DNA of 64,000 nucleotides from Boudabousia marimammalium. GTDB taxonomy: Bacteria; Actinomycetota; Actinomycetes; Actinomycetales; Actinomycetaceae. Below the pieces are notes generated by a model, which was given only the letters and a program-made list of their open reading frames with translations, had not been told where the DNA came from and ran no database searches. The position numbers and the translations under genes are program-made. Below are positions 28,487 through 38,088 of this stretch, piece by piece; within the stretch, counting starts at the first letter, position 1; every line of letters begins with the position of its first letter. The DNA lies in contig NZ_MPDM01000002.1 in NCBI RefSeq assembly GCF_001936115.1, positions 186,001 through 250,000 on the forward strand, given 5' to 3'.

Positions 28487-31400
28487 GCACCTCATATTTT
28501 CGCAATCTAACGAGGCGACCGTGGCTACTGGTAGTAACCATTATTTTCCCGGTAGTGGCAGTAGTCGGATCCCTCCTCATGGTGGCGCCTTCTCTCATGG
28601 AAAACAGTCACCTTCCGGCAGCTATCGTGAACCAAGACGAACCCTACACGCTAGATAATGGTAGTCTCCTGCCCGCCGGCAGAATGCTGGCCGGACAGCT
28701 CATGCACCCCAACTCGAGTTTGAACGGGGAAAAACCGATCGAGCTGGTTAGCGATGATGGAAGCACCTTCAAATGGGAGATTGTTTCCGCGCAGACCGCC
28801 CGGCAAGGCATCATCGATGGCACCTACGCGGCAGCCGTGACTATTGATAGCGACTTCTCTGAGCAACTGGCAAAAACTTTGCAGGCGAAAGAGCCCACCC
28901 AGCCGAAGCTCCTGATTGATTTCCCATCGAGACTGAACCCTGCCGTGGAGCATCAGGCCCGCCGCCTAGTGACGGAGGCCTCCCAAAGGGTCGGTTCCTA
29001 CCTGACTGCGACCTTCCTAAACACCTCGCTCAGTCAAACCGGGGAGATGGCTGATGGTTTGAGTCAAGCCAGCGACGGCGCTAAGAAACTGGGCAACGGC
29101 GGCAAACAGGCGCAAGATGGCGCGGACCAACTCAAAGACGGAGCGACACAGTTAGCTCAAGGCGGCAACCTCTTGGAAGACGGTTTGCGACGGCTGGCGG
29201 CAGGTGGCCGCGAAGCCGTCAATGGAACGAGGCGACTTGCTGGCGGCTCACAGCAGTTAGCTGCAGGCGCCGCAAAGCTCAATGGCGGAGTCACTATCTT
29301 GACCCGCCGCGCACCTGAGCTTACTGACGGGGTCCTGCAAGTGATTGCGGGCACCAAACAGACTTCCGACGTGGTCAACGGTCAGCTTCTACCCGGCGCG
29401 AAACAGCTCTCCGCTGGTCTAGCCCAGGCCGATCAACAGCTGAGCGGCGTCGATTTCAGCCAAATGACCGAAGGCTTTGACCGTCTCCCCCAGCTGGCTT
29501 CCGGAGCGCAGCAACTAGCTGACGGTCTAGAAACTGCGGCCGCTAATGCGCCGCAGCTGTTTGCTGGCGGGAACCAGCTACAAGAACAGACCCCTACCCT
29601 TCTGGCAGGCGTGCAGCAACTATCGACCCAGTTGACCCCGCTGATTCAGGGTTCTCAAGATTTCGCGGCTGGGGTTACGCAATCACAGCAGGGCGCCACG
29701 CAGCTACGGACTGCCGCGCAGCAACTTCCGGCAGCTTCAGATCAGATTAAAACCGGCGGGACGCAGATTAGTTCCGCGCTCTCCCAAGTAGATGCCGGAT
29801 TCCAAAGTCTGGTATCCGAACTCCCCCAGTTGAAAGCCGGTGCAAAACAGTTAGCTACCGGAACGCAGCAGCTGGCGACCGGCGCTAATCAGGCGGCAGC
29901 TGGCGGGCAACAGCTTAAGCAGGGAGCGGGGCCGCTAGCTCAAGGCGCAGACCAGCTGGATACCGGCCTGGCCGCCTACCTGAACGGAGTAGAGCAACTA
30001 GCACAACACTGCACCGCCACGAATGACAACTCAATTCCCTGCATGGGCCTGAAACAGATTGTCGCCCAGGCAACTCAACATCAGCTGAAGGACAATACGC
30101 ACCGGTTCATTACCGGCGCAAAACAGCTGAGTGAAGGCACCCTTCAGTACGTGGATCAGACCGCCCCGCTATTCGCCTCCACTCAGCAGCTGGCGACCGG
30201 CGCACAGCAGCTCAACGAAGGTATCGCACAGTCCAATGCCGGTATCGTGCAGCTATCGCAAGGTAGCCAGCAAGCCAACGAGGGGGCACGCCAGTACATT
30301 GCCGGCGTCTCCACCTACGCTGACGGGATGAAGCAGCTTTCCTCCGGGGTAATCACCTACCTAGATGGCACCGCTCAACTGGGTGCCGCCGCGCAGCAGC
30401 TTGGTAACGGCTACCAGCAGGCAGCTGATGGGCTACAGCAGCTCTCCCCCGGCCTCACCGCTTACGGCAATGGCGTCACCGCCTTCACGCAAGGTTCCAT
30501 CCAGTTGGCCGAGGGCGTGACGCAGTCCGCGCCAGGTGCCCGTCAGATCTCCGACGGCGTGACCCAGCTAGTGGATAAACTCTCTGTCCTACCGGACTCA
30601 GTGCAACAACTGAACCAGTTGCAGGCCGGTATCGCTCAGGCAGCCTCAGGTTCCGCTGCTTTGACCGATGGCATTGGTCAGCTGGGCAACGGCTTGGCCG
30701 CGAATGCTCCGAAGCTAGATCAGCTCTCCGCCGGAATGAAGGCTTTCGGGCAGCAAATCCCGCAGCTTGCCGATGGTACTTCCGCACTGACTACAGCCAG
30801 CAAGCAGCTAGCTAGTGGCGTGGAACAGCTGACCGCCGGCAATCAGCAGCTAGCTGATGGCCTCAGCCAAGCCGCCCGGCAGTCTGGTCAGATTCCTGAC
30901 GGGGCACGTCAGCTGGGTGATGGTGCTGGAGAGTTGGCGGGCGCCCTCGGCCAGATTGCTGACGGCGCAGGTGAGCTCTCTGAGCAGTTGGATGAGGGAG
31001 CTGAAGCTATCCCGGTTTACACTTCCGTTCAGGCTAAACAGCTGGCGGATGCTCTTTCCGCACCTATTGGGGCGGAGGTTGCCACTGCACAGAACACATA
31101 CTCTGTATTGACTCCGGCACTGTTGGCTGCTGGACTGTGGCTGACTGGCTTGCTGAACGCCCTCGTCCTCGGCCTGACTGCGAAACGAAACCGTCGCGCC
31201 AAGCTGGTCCCCGCCGCCCTGTCTGCCATTGTGCAGGTATCAGTACTGGCGGTAGTGCAGACGCTACTGATTGCCCTAGGGGTGCTTATCTTCGGCCCGG
31301 CAGTGGCGAATCATGTGGCCGTTTGGGTGGCAGTTTTAGCCGGTCTGGTAGCCATGACTTTCATTAACGCGGGTCTGCTCTCCTGGCTGGGTAAGGTTCT

Positions 31401-31698
31401 GGCAACCGGGATTTCTCTGGTCCTATTCGCCCTGCAGGTGATGGTTTTGAACGCGGTTAATCCGTCAGTAGCTTTGGGTGATTCTGATAGTTTCATTGCT
31501 TCGATTAGCCCGATGGTGACTGTGGAGCATTGGGTGACGAACGGGATTTTGAACGTACATAGCTCCGTCTATCAGCTGCTGGGTCTAGTGGTTTGGGGCG
31601 TGATTGGTTTGCTGCTGGTACTTGGCGGTATGGCAGTAGCGCATCGGACTAATCTCTCCCAGTTGAAACAGCAGCTGGCTGAGCCACAACCGGCTTAA
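28483..31698 (+). CDS. Giant YhgE/Pip-like membrane protein with QLxxG repeats
   Basis: A 1071-residue protein with one N-terminal membrane helix (about 13-38), a long exported section, and about five helices at the C-terminus (about 875-1055), the YhgE/Pip (phage infection protein-like) architecture. From about residue 185 to 850 it carries several dozen short LxxG or QLxxG repeats (QLADG, QLATG, KLGNG and similar), expected to form an extended helical rod. Two cysteines near residues 507 and 518 could form a disulfide. It is translationally coupled to the MMPL transporter. YhgE proteins pair with such exporters, but the cargo is unknown. Confidence 0.85.
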   Translation: MSTSYFRNLTRRPWLLVVTIIFPVVAVVGSLLMVAPSLMENSHLPAAIVNQDEPYTLDNGSLLPAGRMLAGQLMHPNSSLNGEKPIELVSDDGSTFKWEIVSAQTARQGIIDGTYAAAVTIDSDFSEQLAKTLQAKEPTQPKLLIDFPSRLNPAVEHQARRLVTEASQRVGSYLTATFLNTSLSQTGEMADGLSQASDGAKKLGNGGKQAQDGADQLKDGATQLAQGGNLLEDGLRRLAAGGREAVNGTRRLAGGSQQLAAGAAKLNGGVTILTRRAPELTDGVLQVIAGTKQTSDVVNGQLLPGAKQLSAGLAQADQQLSGVDFSQMTEGFDRLPQLASGAQQLADGLETAAANAPQLFAGGNQLQEQTPTLLAGVQQLSTQLTPLIQGSQDFAAGVTQSQQGATQLRTAAQQLPAASDQIKTGGTQISSALSQVDAGFQSLVSELPQLKAGAKQLATGTQQLATGANQAAAGGQQLKQGAGPLAQGADQLDTGLAAYLNGVEQLAQHCTATNDNSIPCMGLKQIVAQATQHQLKDNTHRFITGAKQLSEGTLQYVDQTAPLFASTQQLATGAQQLNEGIAQSNAGIVQLSQGSQQANEGARQYIAGVSTYADGMKQLSSGVITYLDGTAQLGAAAQQLGNGYQQAADGLQQLSPGLTAYGNGVTAFTQGSIQLAEGVTQSAPGARQISDGVTQLVDKLSVLPDSVQQLNQLQAGIAQAASGSAALTDGIGQLGNGLAANAPKLDQLSAGMKAFGQQIPQLADGTSALTTASKQLASGVEQLTAGNQQLADGLSQAARQSGQIPDGARQLGDGAGELAGALGQIADGAGELSEQLDEGAEAIPVYTSVQAKQLADALSAPIGAEVATAQNTYSVLTPALLAAGLWLTGLLNALVLGLTAKRNRRAKLVPAALSAIVQVSVLAVVQTLLIALGVLIFGPAVANHVAVWVAVLAGLVAMTFINAGLLSWLGKVLATGISLVLFALQVMVLNAVNPSVALGDSDSFIASISPMVTVEHWVTNGILNVHSSVYQLLGLVVWGVIGLLLVLGGMAVAHRTNLSQLKQQLAEPQPA

Positions 31699-31710
31699 CA
31701 GTTACAGAAA

Positions 31711-31752
31711 AGTGGGGGCGGGGTGTCCGAAATGCTACACCCCGCCCCCACT
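31711..31752. terminator. Perfect 16-bp hairpin between YhgE-like gene and convergent gene
   Basis: Arms AGTGGGGGCGGGGTGT (31711-31726) and its exact inverse (31737-31752) flank a 10-base loop. On the minus strand the hairpin is followed by TTTTCTGT, so it serves best for the convergent gene ending at 31781, and probably for both. Confidence 0.88.
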
Positions 31753-31780
31753 GTCTGTGTAGGCTAAATCAAGCGGTCGC

Positions 31781-32722
31781 TTAGTCAGCGGCCGGCTTGG
31801 TCACTGATGGGATTGCGATTTTGACGGCTTCGAAATGTTTCCCGCCGCAGTCGTATCCGCCTTCGATTTCACGGATCCAGCCGGAGTTAAAGTCCTCCCC
31901 GACCATGATCTTGACTGGCTGCTCACCGACAAGCAGGTAGGTGCCTTGCGAGTCGGCGACGGCAGGCTCAGAGAATACCACCAGTTTGCCGTCTTGTTGG
32001 AGGGGGCAGGCCTGCTGGTTTCCAATGTGGATTTTGGTCAGGGTGCTGGTCAGCAGTGGCAGGGGGATTCCGCCCGTATCTGGGGCTTCGGTGGGAGCGG
32101 GGATTGTCTCCATCGCGGTGGGCACTGTTTCGTGGTGCACGTAGTAGATTGAGGCTCCATTTTCGGACGGTTCCTCAGCTAGCTTCTGGGCTTGCTTTTC
32201 TGCGTCGCTACCTGGTTCCACGCCCAGTTTCACCCGGTTGTTCATGACATCGACTGCGATGGTGGCCCATCCGGTCACGCCTTCTGACTGTGCTGCGGCT
32301 TTGTCCTGAGCTGTTTTCAGCTGTTGTGTGGAGAAATCAACTTGGCGCACCTGCACTAGATTGGGGTTGTCTGCGGCGATCTTAGCTGCCTCTGGGGCTT
32401 CTGCCTTGAAGTCGGCCTTGGTAGCGAACAAGAGGACGCTTTGCCGGTCATAGGCTAACGCAACGCCAGCGAAAACTTCGGGCTGCTTCTCCACTAGGGG
32501 ACCCAGTTGTTCGATCAGTTCGGTGACGTTTTCCGGTGCGGTGCCGTGCCAGAGCTGCTCTTCTGAGGTGACTTCAGGGGATGTCTTTTCAACGGTTTTA
32601 TCTCCTGGTGCGGTTTCAGGTGTGGCGGGCGTCCATAGTACGGGAGCCAGCACGAGACCACCCAAAACTAGCACTACGACAGCACCAATTCGGTACCGAA
32701 TATTTTTTGATTGGAGATTCAT
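31781..32722 (-). CDS. Hypothetical membrane-anchored exported protein
   Basis: A 313-residue protein I do not recognise. One N-terminal hydrophobic helix (about 11-30) is followed by a Pro/Thr/Glu-rich linker (about 31-58) and an extracellular domain. The section around residues 85-190, with GWATIAVDVMNNRVKLGVE (about 153-171), has the strand pattern seen in propeptide-like domains of secreted S1 proteases, a weak resemblance only. No protease triad is visible. Cysteines at about 239 and 291 may pair. It stands alone between a terminator and a divergent membrane protein gene. Confidence 0.75.
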   Translation of the reverse strand: MNLQSKNIRYRIGAVVVLVLGGLVLAPVLWTPATPETAPGDKTVEKTSPEVTSEEQLWHGTAPENVTELIEQLGPLVEKQPEVFAGVALAYDRQSVLLFATKADFKAEAPEAAKIAADNPNLVQVRQVDFSTQQLKTAQDKAAAQSEGVTGWATIAVDVMNNRVKLGVEPGSDAEKQAQKLAEEPSENGASIYYVHHETVPTAMETIPAPTEAPDTGGIPLPLLTSTLTKIHIGNQQACPLQQDGKLVVFSEPAVADSQGTYLLVGEQPVKIMVGEDFNSGWIREIEGGYDCGGKHFEAVKIAIPSVTKPAAD

Positions 32723-32853
32723 CTTTCCCCTCCAGTAAAAATCGATTAGTGGTTTGTGCTTGGTTATCTACGGCCTTGTAGCTTCTTGAAACGTCATCTA
32801 AATGAGAATAGGATTCTTTAATATTAGTGTATCGCTAAACTTCAGGGGGAAAA

Positions 32854-33699
32854 ATGAAAAACGATAGGTTATCTCTAGGCTTGGCAATAACTGCCGTAAT
32901 TGCCCTTGGTTTAGCGGTTTGCTTCCCGTTTTTTCGCTTCTCCTATGTAGCCCCTGAAACTGGCGCCTTCACGTGGGCAGTTCTCAGTCTAATCCCCACA
33001 GTCTGGCTGTTGTCTCGTCACCAAGTTGAACGTTCATCAGTGTACGCTACACTAATTTTTACAGTATTTGCCATCTTTTTGAGCGGGCAGACCTGGCTCG
33101 CAAATCATCGTGATGGATATGTATTTTTCCAGCTAGATAACTACCTTAGGATTGAATTGGCAGTGTTATCTGCATTCATTAGCGCACTACTAAGTGTTAG
33201 GCTCGTTTCCCGGCCCACACTCCCAACCTCCTCAACAGGTGCCACTGCCACAGTCTCCACAGTGTCTTCACGTCTGCCTAAAACAGCATTACTGGGAGCC
33301 TTGTTGATTATGGTTCTAACGCTGGGCACAATGGCCTTTTCCTCCCTCATGTTTTTCACTCTCAATTCGTGGATTGTCCTGTTAGCTTTGGCAATTTATG
33401 CAGTTATCGCTTTCTTGTCTGGAGCTACCAGCCAGATTGGAAAGAAACGCCTCTATGCGGGAGGCATATTGACCCTGCTGCTGTTTCCGCTTTACTACTA
33501 TCTGCAACATCAAGTCGGCAATTTGTTTTCCCCCATACTTGGCTCCTTGTCAATCCCCCCTGAGATGACCCTATCCCCGCATCTTTGTGAGAGCACAATG
33601 CTAATAATCGGTTATCTTTCATACCTGCTTCTAGCTCCACTACTGGCAACGGGGCTCAGCGCTCTGCTGGCAATCGGGAGCGCAAAATATCACCGTTAA
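32854..33699 (+). CDS. Hypothetical polytopic membrane protein
   Basis: A 281-residue protein with about seven hydrophobic helices (near 8-27, 38-55, 65-80, 100-118, 148-170, 175-190, 205-222 and the C-terminal stretch) and little soluble sequence apart from a Thr/Ser-rich loop (about 120-145). It is more A+T-rich than its neighbours. The ATG follows AGGGGGAAAA, a good ribosome binding site. I do not recognise the family and no conserved motif stands out. Confidence 0.72.
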   Translation: MKNDRLSLGLAITAVIALGLAVCFPFFRFSYVAPETGAFTWAVLSLIPTVWLLSRHQVERSSVYATLIFTVFAIFLSGQTWLANHRDGYVFFQLDNYLRIELAVLSAFISALLSVRLVSRPTLPTSSTGATATVSTVSSRLPKTALLGALLIMVLTLGTMAFSSLMFFTLNSWIVLLALAIYAVIAFLSGATSQIGKKRLYAGGILTLLLFPLYYYLQHQVGNLFSPILGSLSIPPEMTLSPHLCESTMLIIGYLSYLLLAPLLATGLSALLAIGSAKYHR

Positions 33700-33747
33700 C
33701 AGCCTGACCGCGCTCAGCCCGGCACTGTCAAGCCTCGCACATTAGCC

Positions 33748-36700
33748 CTAACCCTGCCACGCTAGGATGTGGGTGATGACGTCCTCGGCCCATTCAATCA
33801 AAGCCTCATCTGTCACCGGTTTGCCGCCTAGTTTCGCGGTCATCGGAGCGGGGATGAGGACCTGCCGGATGGCGGGTTTTTGCATGGCACCGGGGTGGAG
33901 GCGGCGCAGTCGTGCGGATTGCGCATCGCCGAGGGCGACTGGCCCGAAACGGATGAATCTGCCCTGCTCTACGATGTCTACCAGGCCGGTTTCGCGCATC
34001 AGTTCGCGGAGCTTAGCCACCCGCAGCAGTAGTTCTACGGGTTGGGGAATCGTGCCGTAACGGTCAATTAGTTCTTCCCGCACCGCGTCGCGTTCAGCCT
34101 GGTTGGCGGCGGCCGCAATCTTCGCGTAGGTTTCGAGGCGCAGGCGCTCCCCCGGAATATAGGTGGTGGGGATGTGTGCGTCCACGGCAATCTGGATGTT
34201 CAAGTCGGTGCGGGGGGCTTGCTCTTCACCCTTGAACTCAGAGACGGCCTCTGCCACCATCCGAATGTACAGGTCGAAACCAACCCCGGCGATGTGTCCG
34301 GATTGTTGCCCGCCGAGGAGGTTACCGGCGCCACGGATCTCCAGGTCTTTCATGGCGACAGCCATGCCGGCCCCCAGATCGGTGTGGGAGGCAATGGTTT
34401 TGAGCCGCTCATGGGCGGTTTCAGTGAGAACTTTATCTTTGGGGTAGAAGAAGTAGGCGTAGGCTCTTTCTCGTCCTCGGCCTACCCGGCCGCGAAGCTG
34501 ATGCAGCTGGGAGAGCCCCATGGCGTCGGCCCGGTCCACAATTAGGGTGTTAGCGTTGGAAATATCAAGGCCGGTTTCCACAATGGTGGTGCAAACCAGC
34601 ACATCAAATTCGCGGTTCCAAAAGTCCACGATCACTTGCTCTAGCTGCTGTTCACTCATCTTACCGTGGGCTACAGCAACCCGAGCGTCGGGCACTAGCT
34701 GCTGCACATGTGCGGCGACCGCATCAATGCTTTCAACGCGATTGTGGACGTAGAAAACCTGCCCGTCACGCAGTAGTTCCCGGCGAATCGCAGCTATCAT
34801 CTGCTTATCTTGATATCTGCCCACATAGGTGAGGACCGGGTGGCGCTCTTCGGGTGGGGTCTGCAGCATCGACATTTGCCGGATTCCGGTGACCGCCATT
34901 TCCAGGGTACGCGGAATCGGGGTCGCTGACATGGAGAGAACATCGACGCTGGCCCGCAACTGTTTCAAGGTTTCTTTGTGTTCCACCCCGAAGCGCTGCT
35001 CCTCATCCACAATCACTAAACCAAGGTCTTTGAAGCGCACGTGCCCGGTCACAAGGGAATGGGTGCCAATCACAATATCGACACTGCCGTCTTGTAGTCC
35101 GGTCTTGATTTTATCGGCTTCACGGTGTGGGGTGAAACGCGATAGGGCTTGCACGTTCACGGGGAAAGCCATGTAGCGTTGCGTGAAAGTCTCCAGATGC
35201 TGCTGCACTAGCAGGGTGGTCGGACACAAGATTGCGACCTGTTTTCCGTCCTGCACGGCCTTGAAAGCAGCCCGCACTGCGACCTCGGTTTTACCGTAGC
35301 CCACGTCACCGCACAGGAGACGGTCCATCGGGTAGGGCTTTTCCATGTCGGCTTTGATCTCTGCGATGGTGGTCAGCTGGTCGGGAGTTTCCGGATACGG
35401 GAAGGCGTCCTCAAGTTCACGCTGCCAAACCGTGTCGGGTGAGAAGGCGTAGCCCTTCGTGGAGGTTCGGGCCGCGTAGAGGCGAACCAGCTCACCCGCG
35501 ATTTCACGAACTGCTTTGCGGGCTTTCTGTTTGGTTTTTGCCCAGTCAACGCCACCCATCTTATTCAATGTGGGGGCATCTCCGCCGACGTATTTACTGA
35601 CCTGGTCGAGGCTTTCAGTGGGAACGAAGAGACGGTCATTCGGATGCCCACGTTTGCTGGACTTATACTCAACCAGCAGGAAGTCACGGGTGACAGCTGA
35701 GGGGCCGCGACCTATGGTACGGGTGACCAGCTCCACGAAGCGTCCCACGCCGTGCTGCTCATGCACAATATAGTCGCCCGGCTGCAAAGTGAGTGGATCA
35801 ATGACAGCGCCGGCGGCCCGCCGTTTGAGTTTCTTACCTGCCCGAGCCTGCGCGCGTCGTCCGGTGAAGTCCTGCTCCGTCATCACGCCGAGACGGTCTG
35901 CTTCCATGACAAATCCGGTGCCGGCCGTGCCGGAAACAATGTAGACGACAGGGTCGTTCAGGGCTGCCGGGACGGCATCCAGATGCCGAGCAGGCACCCC
36001 GCCCTCGCCCAGTACCTGCACCAGGCGGGTGGCGCTACCGGCTCCTTGCGTGGTGACCAGCAGACGCCAGTCCGCGGCTAATAGTTTTCGCAAATCCGCA
36101 ATCGCGGTGGTCATCTGGCCCCGGTAGGGCTCCACATCGCGGGAAGGGATCAGGAATTCCTGTTCGGTTTCCGCCAAGAAAAGGTCCAGATCGAGGGCGG
36201 AGGCGACTTGGGGCGAGGATCCGTCCTGCGGCAGATCTTCCAGTGCGGGAAGGCTGGCGGCAGCCGGGGATTCTGCTTCCCCAGCCGGCTGCCGGGTGAG
36301 CTCACCCTCGTCCTCAGCTCCGCTGGTAACCTGCCCACCGAAGCTACTTAAGGAAACCCAGCCAGCCCCGATCTCTCTAACAATTTTGCGGCTTTGCCCC
36401 AGCGAAGCAAAGGAGGCCTGCTCCACTTGGACGGGAATCTTGCCGCCCGCGGCGGCGCTCTCCCAGGCGGCCTCCATGAACTCTTGGGTGGTGGCCTCCA
36501 AGTCGGCGGCGCGGCGGGCAATCTTTTCCGGCTCCGACATGAAAGTGATGGAATCTGCGGGCAGCATTTGCACCAGCGGAGTCAAGGAATCCGTCAACAC
36601 CGGGGCGAGGGCTTCCATGCCTTCCGCGTAGATGCCTTCGCTGAGGCGCTCTAAAGTTTCGGCGGCGCCCGGCAGGTCATTACGCAGGGCGTGGGCGCGC

Positions 36701-37425
36701 TGTTTCACGTCGTCGGTAAGTAGCAGTTCCCGGCAAGCAGGAGCCCAAAGCCCGTCATGTGCTTCCTCTAGGGTGCGCTGGTCGCTGAGTGAAAAGTAGC
36801 GGATTTCATCAATCTCATCACCAAAGAACTCAACCCGTACCGGATGGTCTTCAGTGGGCGCAAACACGTCAATCAGGCCGCCACGGACAGCAATATCGCC
36901 GCGCTTTTCCACCATGTCCACGCGCGCGTAGCCGAGGGAAATAAACCGCTCCACCAGCCCCTCAAAGTCTAGGCTGTCCCCCACTTTGAGCCGGATTGGT
37001 TCCACTTCGGCGGCGTCAGCGACGACCGGTTGCAGCCAGGCTCGCGCCGAGGTGACGAGGATGCGGATAGGTCCGGCCGCTTTATCACCGGTGACTGGAT
37101 GGGTCAGGCGTCGTAACACCGCCACCCGCTGCGCCATGGTGTCTAGGCGCGGAGAGAGCCGCTCATGGGGCAAGGTTTCCCAGCTGGGAAGGACCGCGAC
37201 CCCGTCAGTATAGGAGCTGAGCGCATCCGCGAACTCATCAGCGGCTGGGCCGGAGGCGGTCACCACTACGGTCAACGGGACGCGGGAGGAAACCGAGGCT
37301 ACCAGGGCGGGGCGCAGGCCTTCCGCCACGAGGACGCCAGCTTCCGTGCCGGGACGCAGCTTGGAAACCACGTCGGAGAAAGCAGCGGATTTCGTCAGTT
37401 CAGACAGCAAACCTGTCAGTTTCAC
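33748..37425 (-). CDS. mfd: Transcription-repair coupling factor Mfd
   Basis: A 1225-residue SF2 translocase that removes stalled RNA polymerase and recruits UvrA. It has an N-terminal UvrB-like module, the RNA-polymerase interacting domain (about 540-620, QPGDYIVHEQHGVGRF), helicase motif I GDVGYGKTEVAVRAAFKA (about 711-728), motif II DEEQRFG (about 810-816), motif III SMSATPIPRT, motif VI QLRGRVGRGRERAYAY (about 983-998) and a C-terminal TRCF domain. An extra acidic/Gly-rich insertion lies near 375-405. The GTG start at 37425 follows AAGGA. pth lies 45 bases upstream. Confidence 0.97.
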   Translation of the reverse strand: MKLTGLLSELTKSAAFSDVVSKLRPGTEAGVLVAEGLRPALVASVSSRVPLTVVVTASGPAADEFADALSSYTDGVAVLPSWETLPHERLSPRLDTMAQRVAVLRRLTHPVTGDKAAGPIRILVTSARAWLQPVVADAAEVEPIRLKVGDSLDFEGLVERFISLGYARVDMVEKRGDIAVRGGLIDVFAPTEDHPVRVEFFGDEIDEIRYFSLSDQRTLEEAHDGLWAPACRELLLTDDVKQRAHALRNDLPGAAETLERLSEGIYAEGMEALAPVLTDSLTPLVQMLPADSITFMSEPEKIARRAADLEATTQEFMEAAWESAAAGGKIPVQVEQASFASLGQSRKIVREIGAGWVSLSSFGGQVTSGAEDEGELTRQPAGEAESPAAASLPALEDLPQDGSSPQVASALDLDLFLAETEQEFLIPSRDVEPYRGQMTTAIADLRKLLAADWRLLVTTQGAGSATRLVQVLGEGGVPARHLDAVPAALNDPVVYIVSGTAGTGFVMEADRLGVMTEQDFTGRRAQARAGKKLKRRAAGAVIDPLTLQPGDYIVHEQHGVGRFVELVTRTIGRGPSAVTRDFLLVEYKSSKRGHPNDRLFVPTESLDQVSKYVGGDAPTLNKMGGVDWAKTKQKARKAVREIAGELVRLYAARTSTKGYAFSPDTVWQRELEDAFPYPETPDQLTTIAEIKADMEKPYPMDRLLCGDVGYGKTEVAVRAAFKAVQDGKQVAILCPTTLLVQQHLETFTQRYMAFPVNVQALSRFTPHREADKIKTGLQDGSVDIVIGTHSLVTGHVRFKDLGLVIVDEEQRFGVEHKETLKQLRASVDVLSMSATPIPRTLEMAVTGIRQMSMLQTPPEERHPVLTYVGRYQDKQMIAAIRRELLRDGQVFYVHNRVESIDAVAAHVQQLVPDARVAVAHGKMSEQQLEQVIVDFWNREFDVLVCTTIVETGLDISNANTLIVDRADAMGLSQLHQLRGRVGRGRERAYAYFFYPKDKVLTETAHERLKTIASHTDLGAGMAVAMKDLEIRGAGNLLGGQQSGHIAGVGFDLYIRMVAEAVSEFKGEEQAPRTDLNIQIAVDAHIPTTYIPGERLRLETYAKIAAAANQAERDAVREELIDRYGTIPQPVELLLRVAKLRELMRETGLVDIVEQGRFIRFGPVALGDAQSARLRRLHPGAMQKPAIRQVLIPAPMTAKLGGKPVTDEALIEWAEDVITHILAWQG

Positions 37426-37470
37426 AAGTATTCCTTAAATGCTATGAGGGGGTAGGTTTCCAGTTTAACG

Positions 37471-38076
37471 CTACTGGCGAGAATGCAGACGTTGCTGGGC
37501 GTCAAGGAAACCCAGGGTGACGACGTCCTCGGCGGCTTCGGCGGCCTCCTGGATGGTGACCTGCCAGTCCGCGGCCGCTTTAGGCGGGAAGTTGGAGAGG
37601 ACATAATCGGCAGTGTCCATCCTCCCTGGCGGGCGCCCAATCCCTACCCGCAGGCGGTGGTAGTTTTTGGTTCCCAAAGCTGAAGTGATGGAGCGCAAGC
37701 CATTGTGTCCGCCTTCGCCACCACCGAGTTTGAGCCGCAAGGCATGCTCTGGAATGTCCAGTTCATCATGGATCACCAGCAGGTTTTCCGCACTGGCCGA
37801 ATAAAACTTAAGGAGCGCCGCAGTCGGGCCCCCAGAAGTGTTCATATAGGAATCTAAAGTGGCTAAGACCACCCGCGGTCCGGGGGCTCCGCCGGGCAAA
37901 ATTCCTAGTCTAGCTTCTGCCACCTGGGCGCGAGCCTTATGCCGCACCAACGTGGCACCTGCTTCTGCCGCCAGGGCATGAATCACCATCTGCCCAATAT
38001 TGTGGCGGTTTTTAGCGTATTGGCTGCCGGGATTTCCCAGCCCAACAATAATCCACGGGGTGCTTGTCGAAGTCAT
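37471..38076 (-). CDS. pth: Peptidyl-tRNA hydrolase
   Basis: Recycles peptidyl-tRNA released from ribosomes. It has GLGNPGSQYAKNRHNIGQMV (about 12-31) with catalytic His, YMNTSGGP (about 77-84), LLVIHDELDIP (about 96-106) with catalytic Asp, and GGGEGGHNGLRSI (about 115-127). The 201-residue length is normal. The mfd-pth adjacency is common in actinobacteria. Confidence 0.97.
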   Translation of the reverse strand: MTSTSTPWIIVGLGNPGSQYAKNRHNIGQMVIHALAAEAGATLVRHKARAQVAEARLGILPGGAPGPRVVLATLDSYMNTSGGPTAALLKFYSASAENLLVIHDELDIPEHALRLKLGGGEGGHNGLRSITSALGTKNYHRLRVGIGRPPGRMDTADYVLSNFPPKAAADWQVTIQEAAEAAEDVVTLGFLDAQQRLHSRQ

Positions 38077-38088
38077 GCACCTATTATC

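Noticed and set aside
29041-30990. A CRISPR-like or minisatellite array in the repetitive part of the YhgE-like gene
   Set aside because: The repetition follows codon periodicity of LxxG units in one open frame, with varied DNA, so it is protein repetition and not a spaced DNA repeat array.
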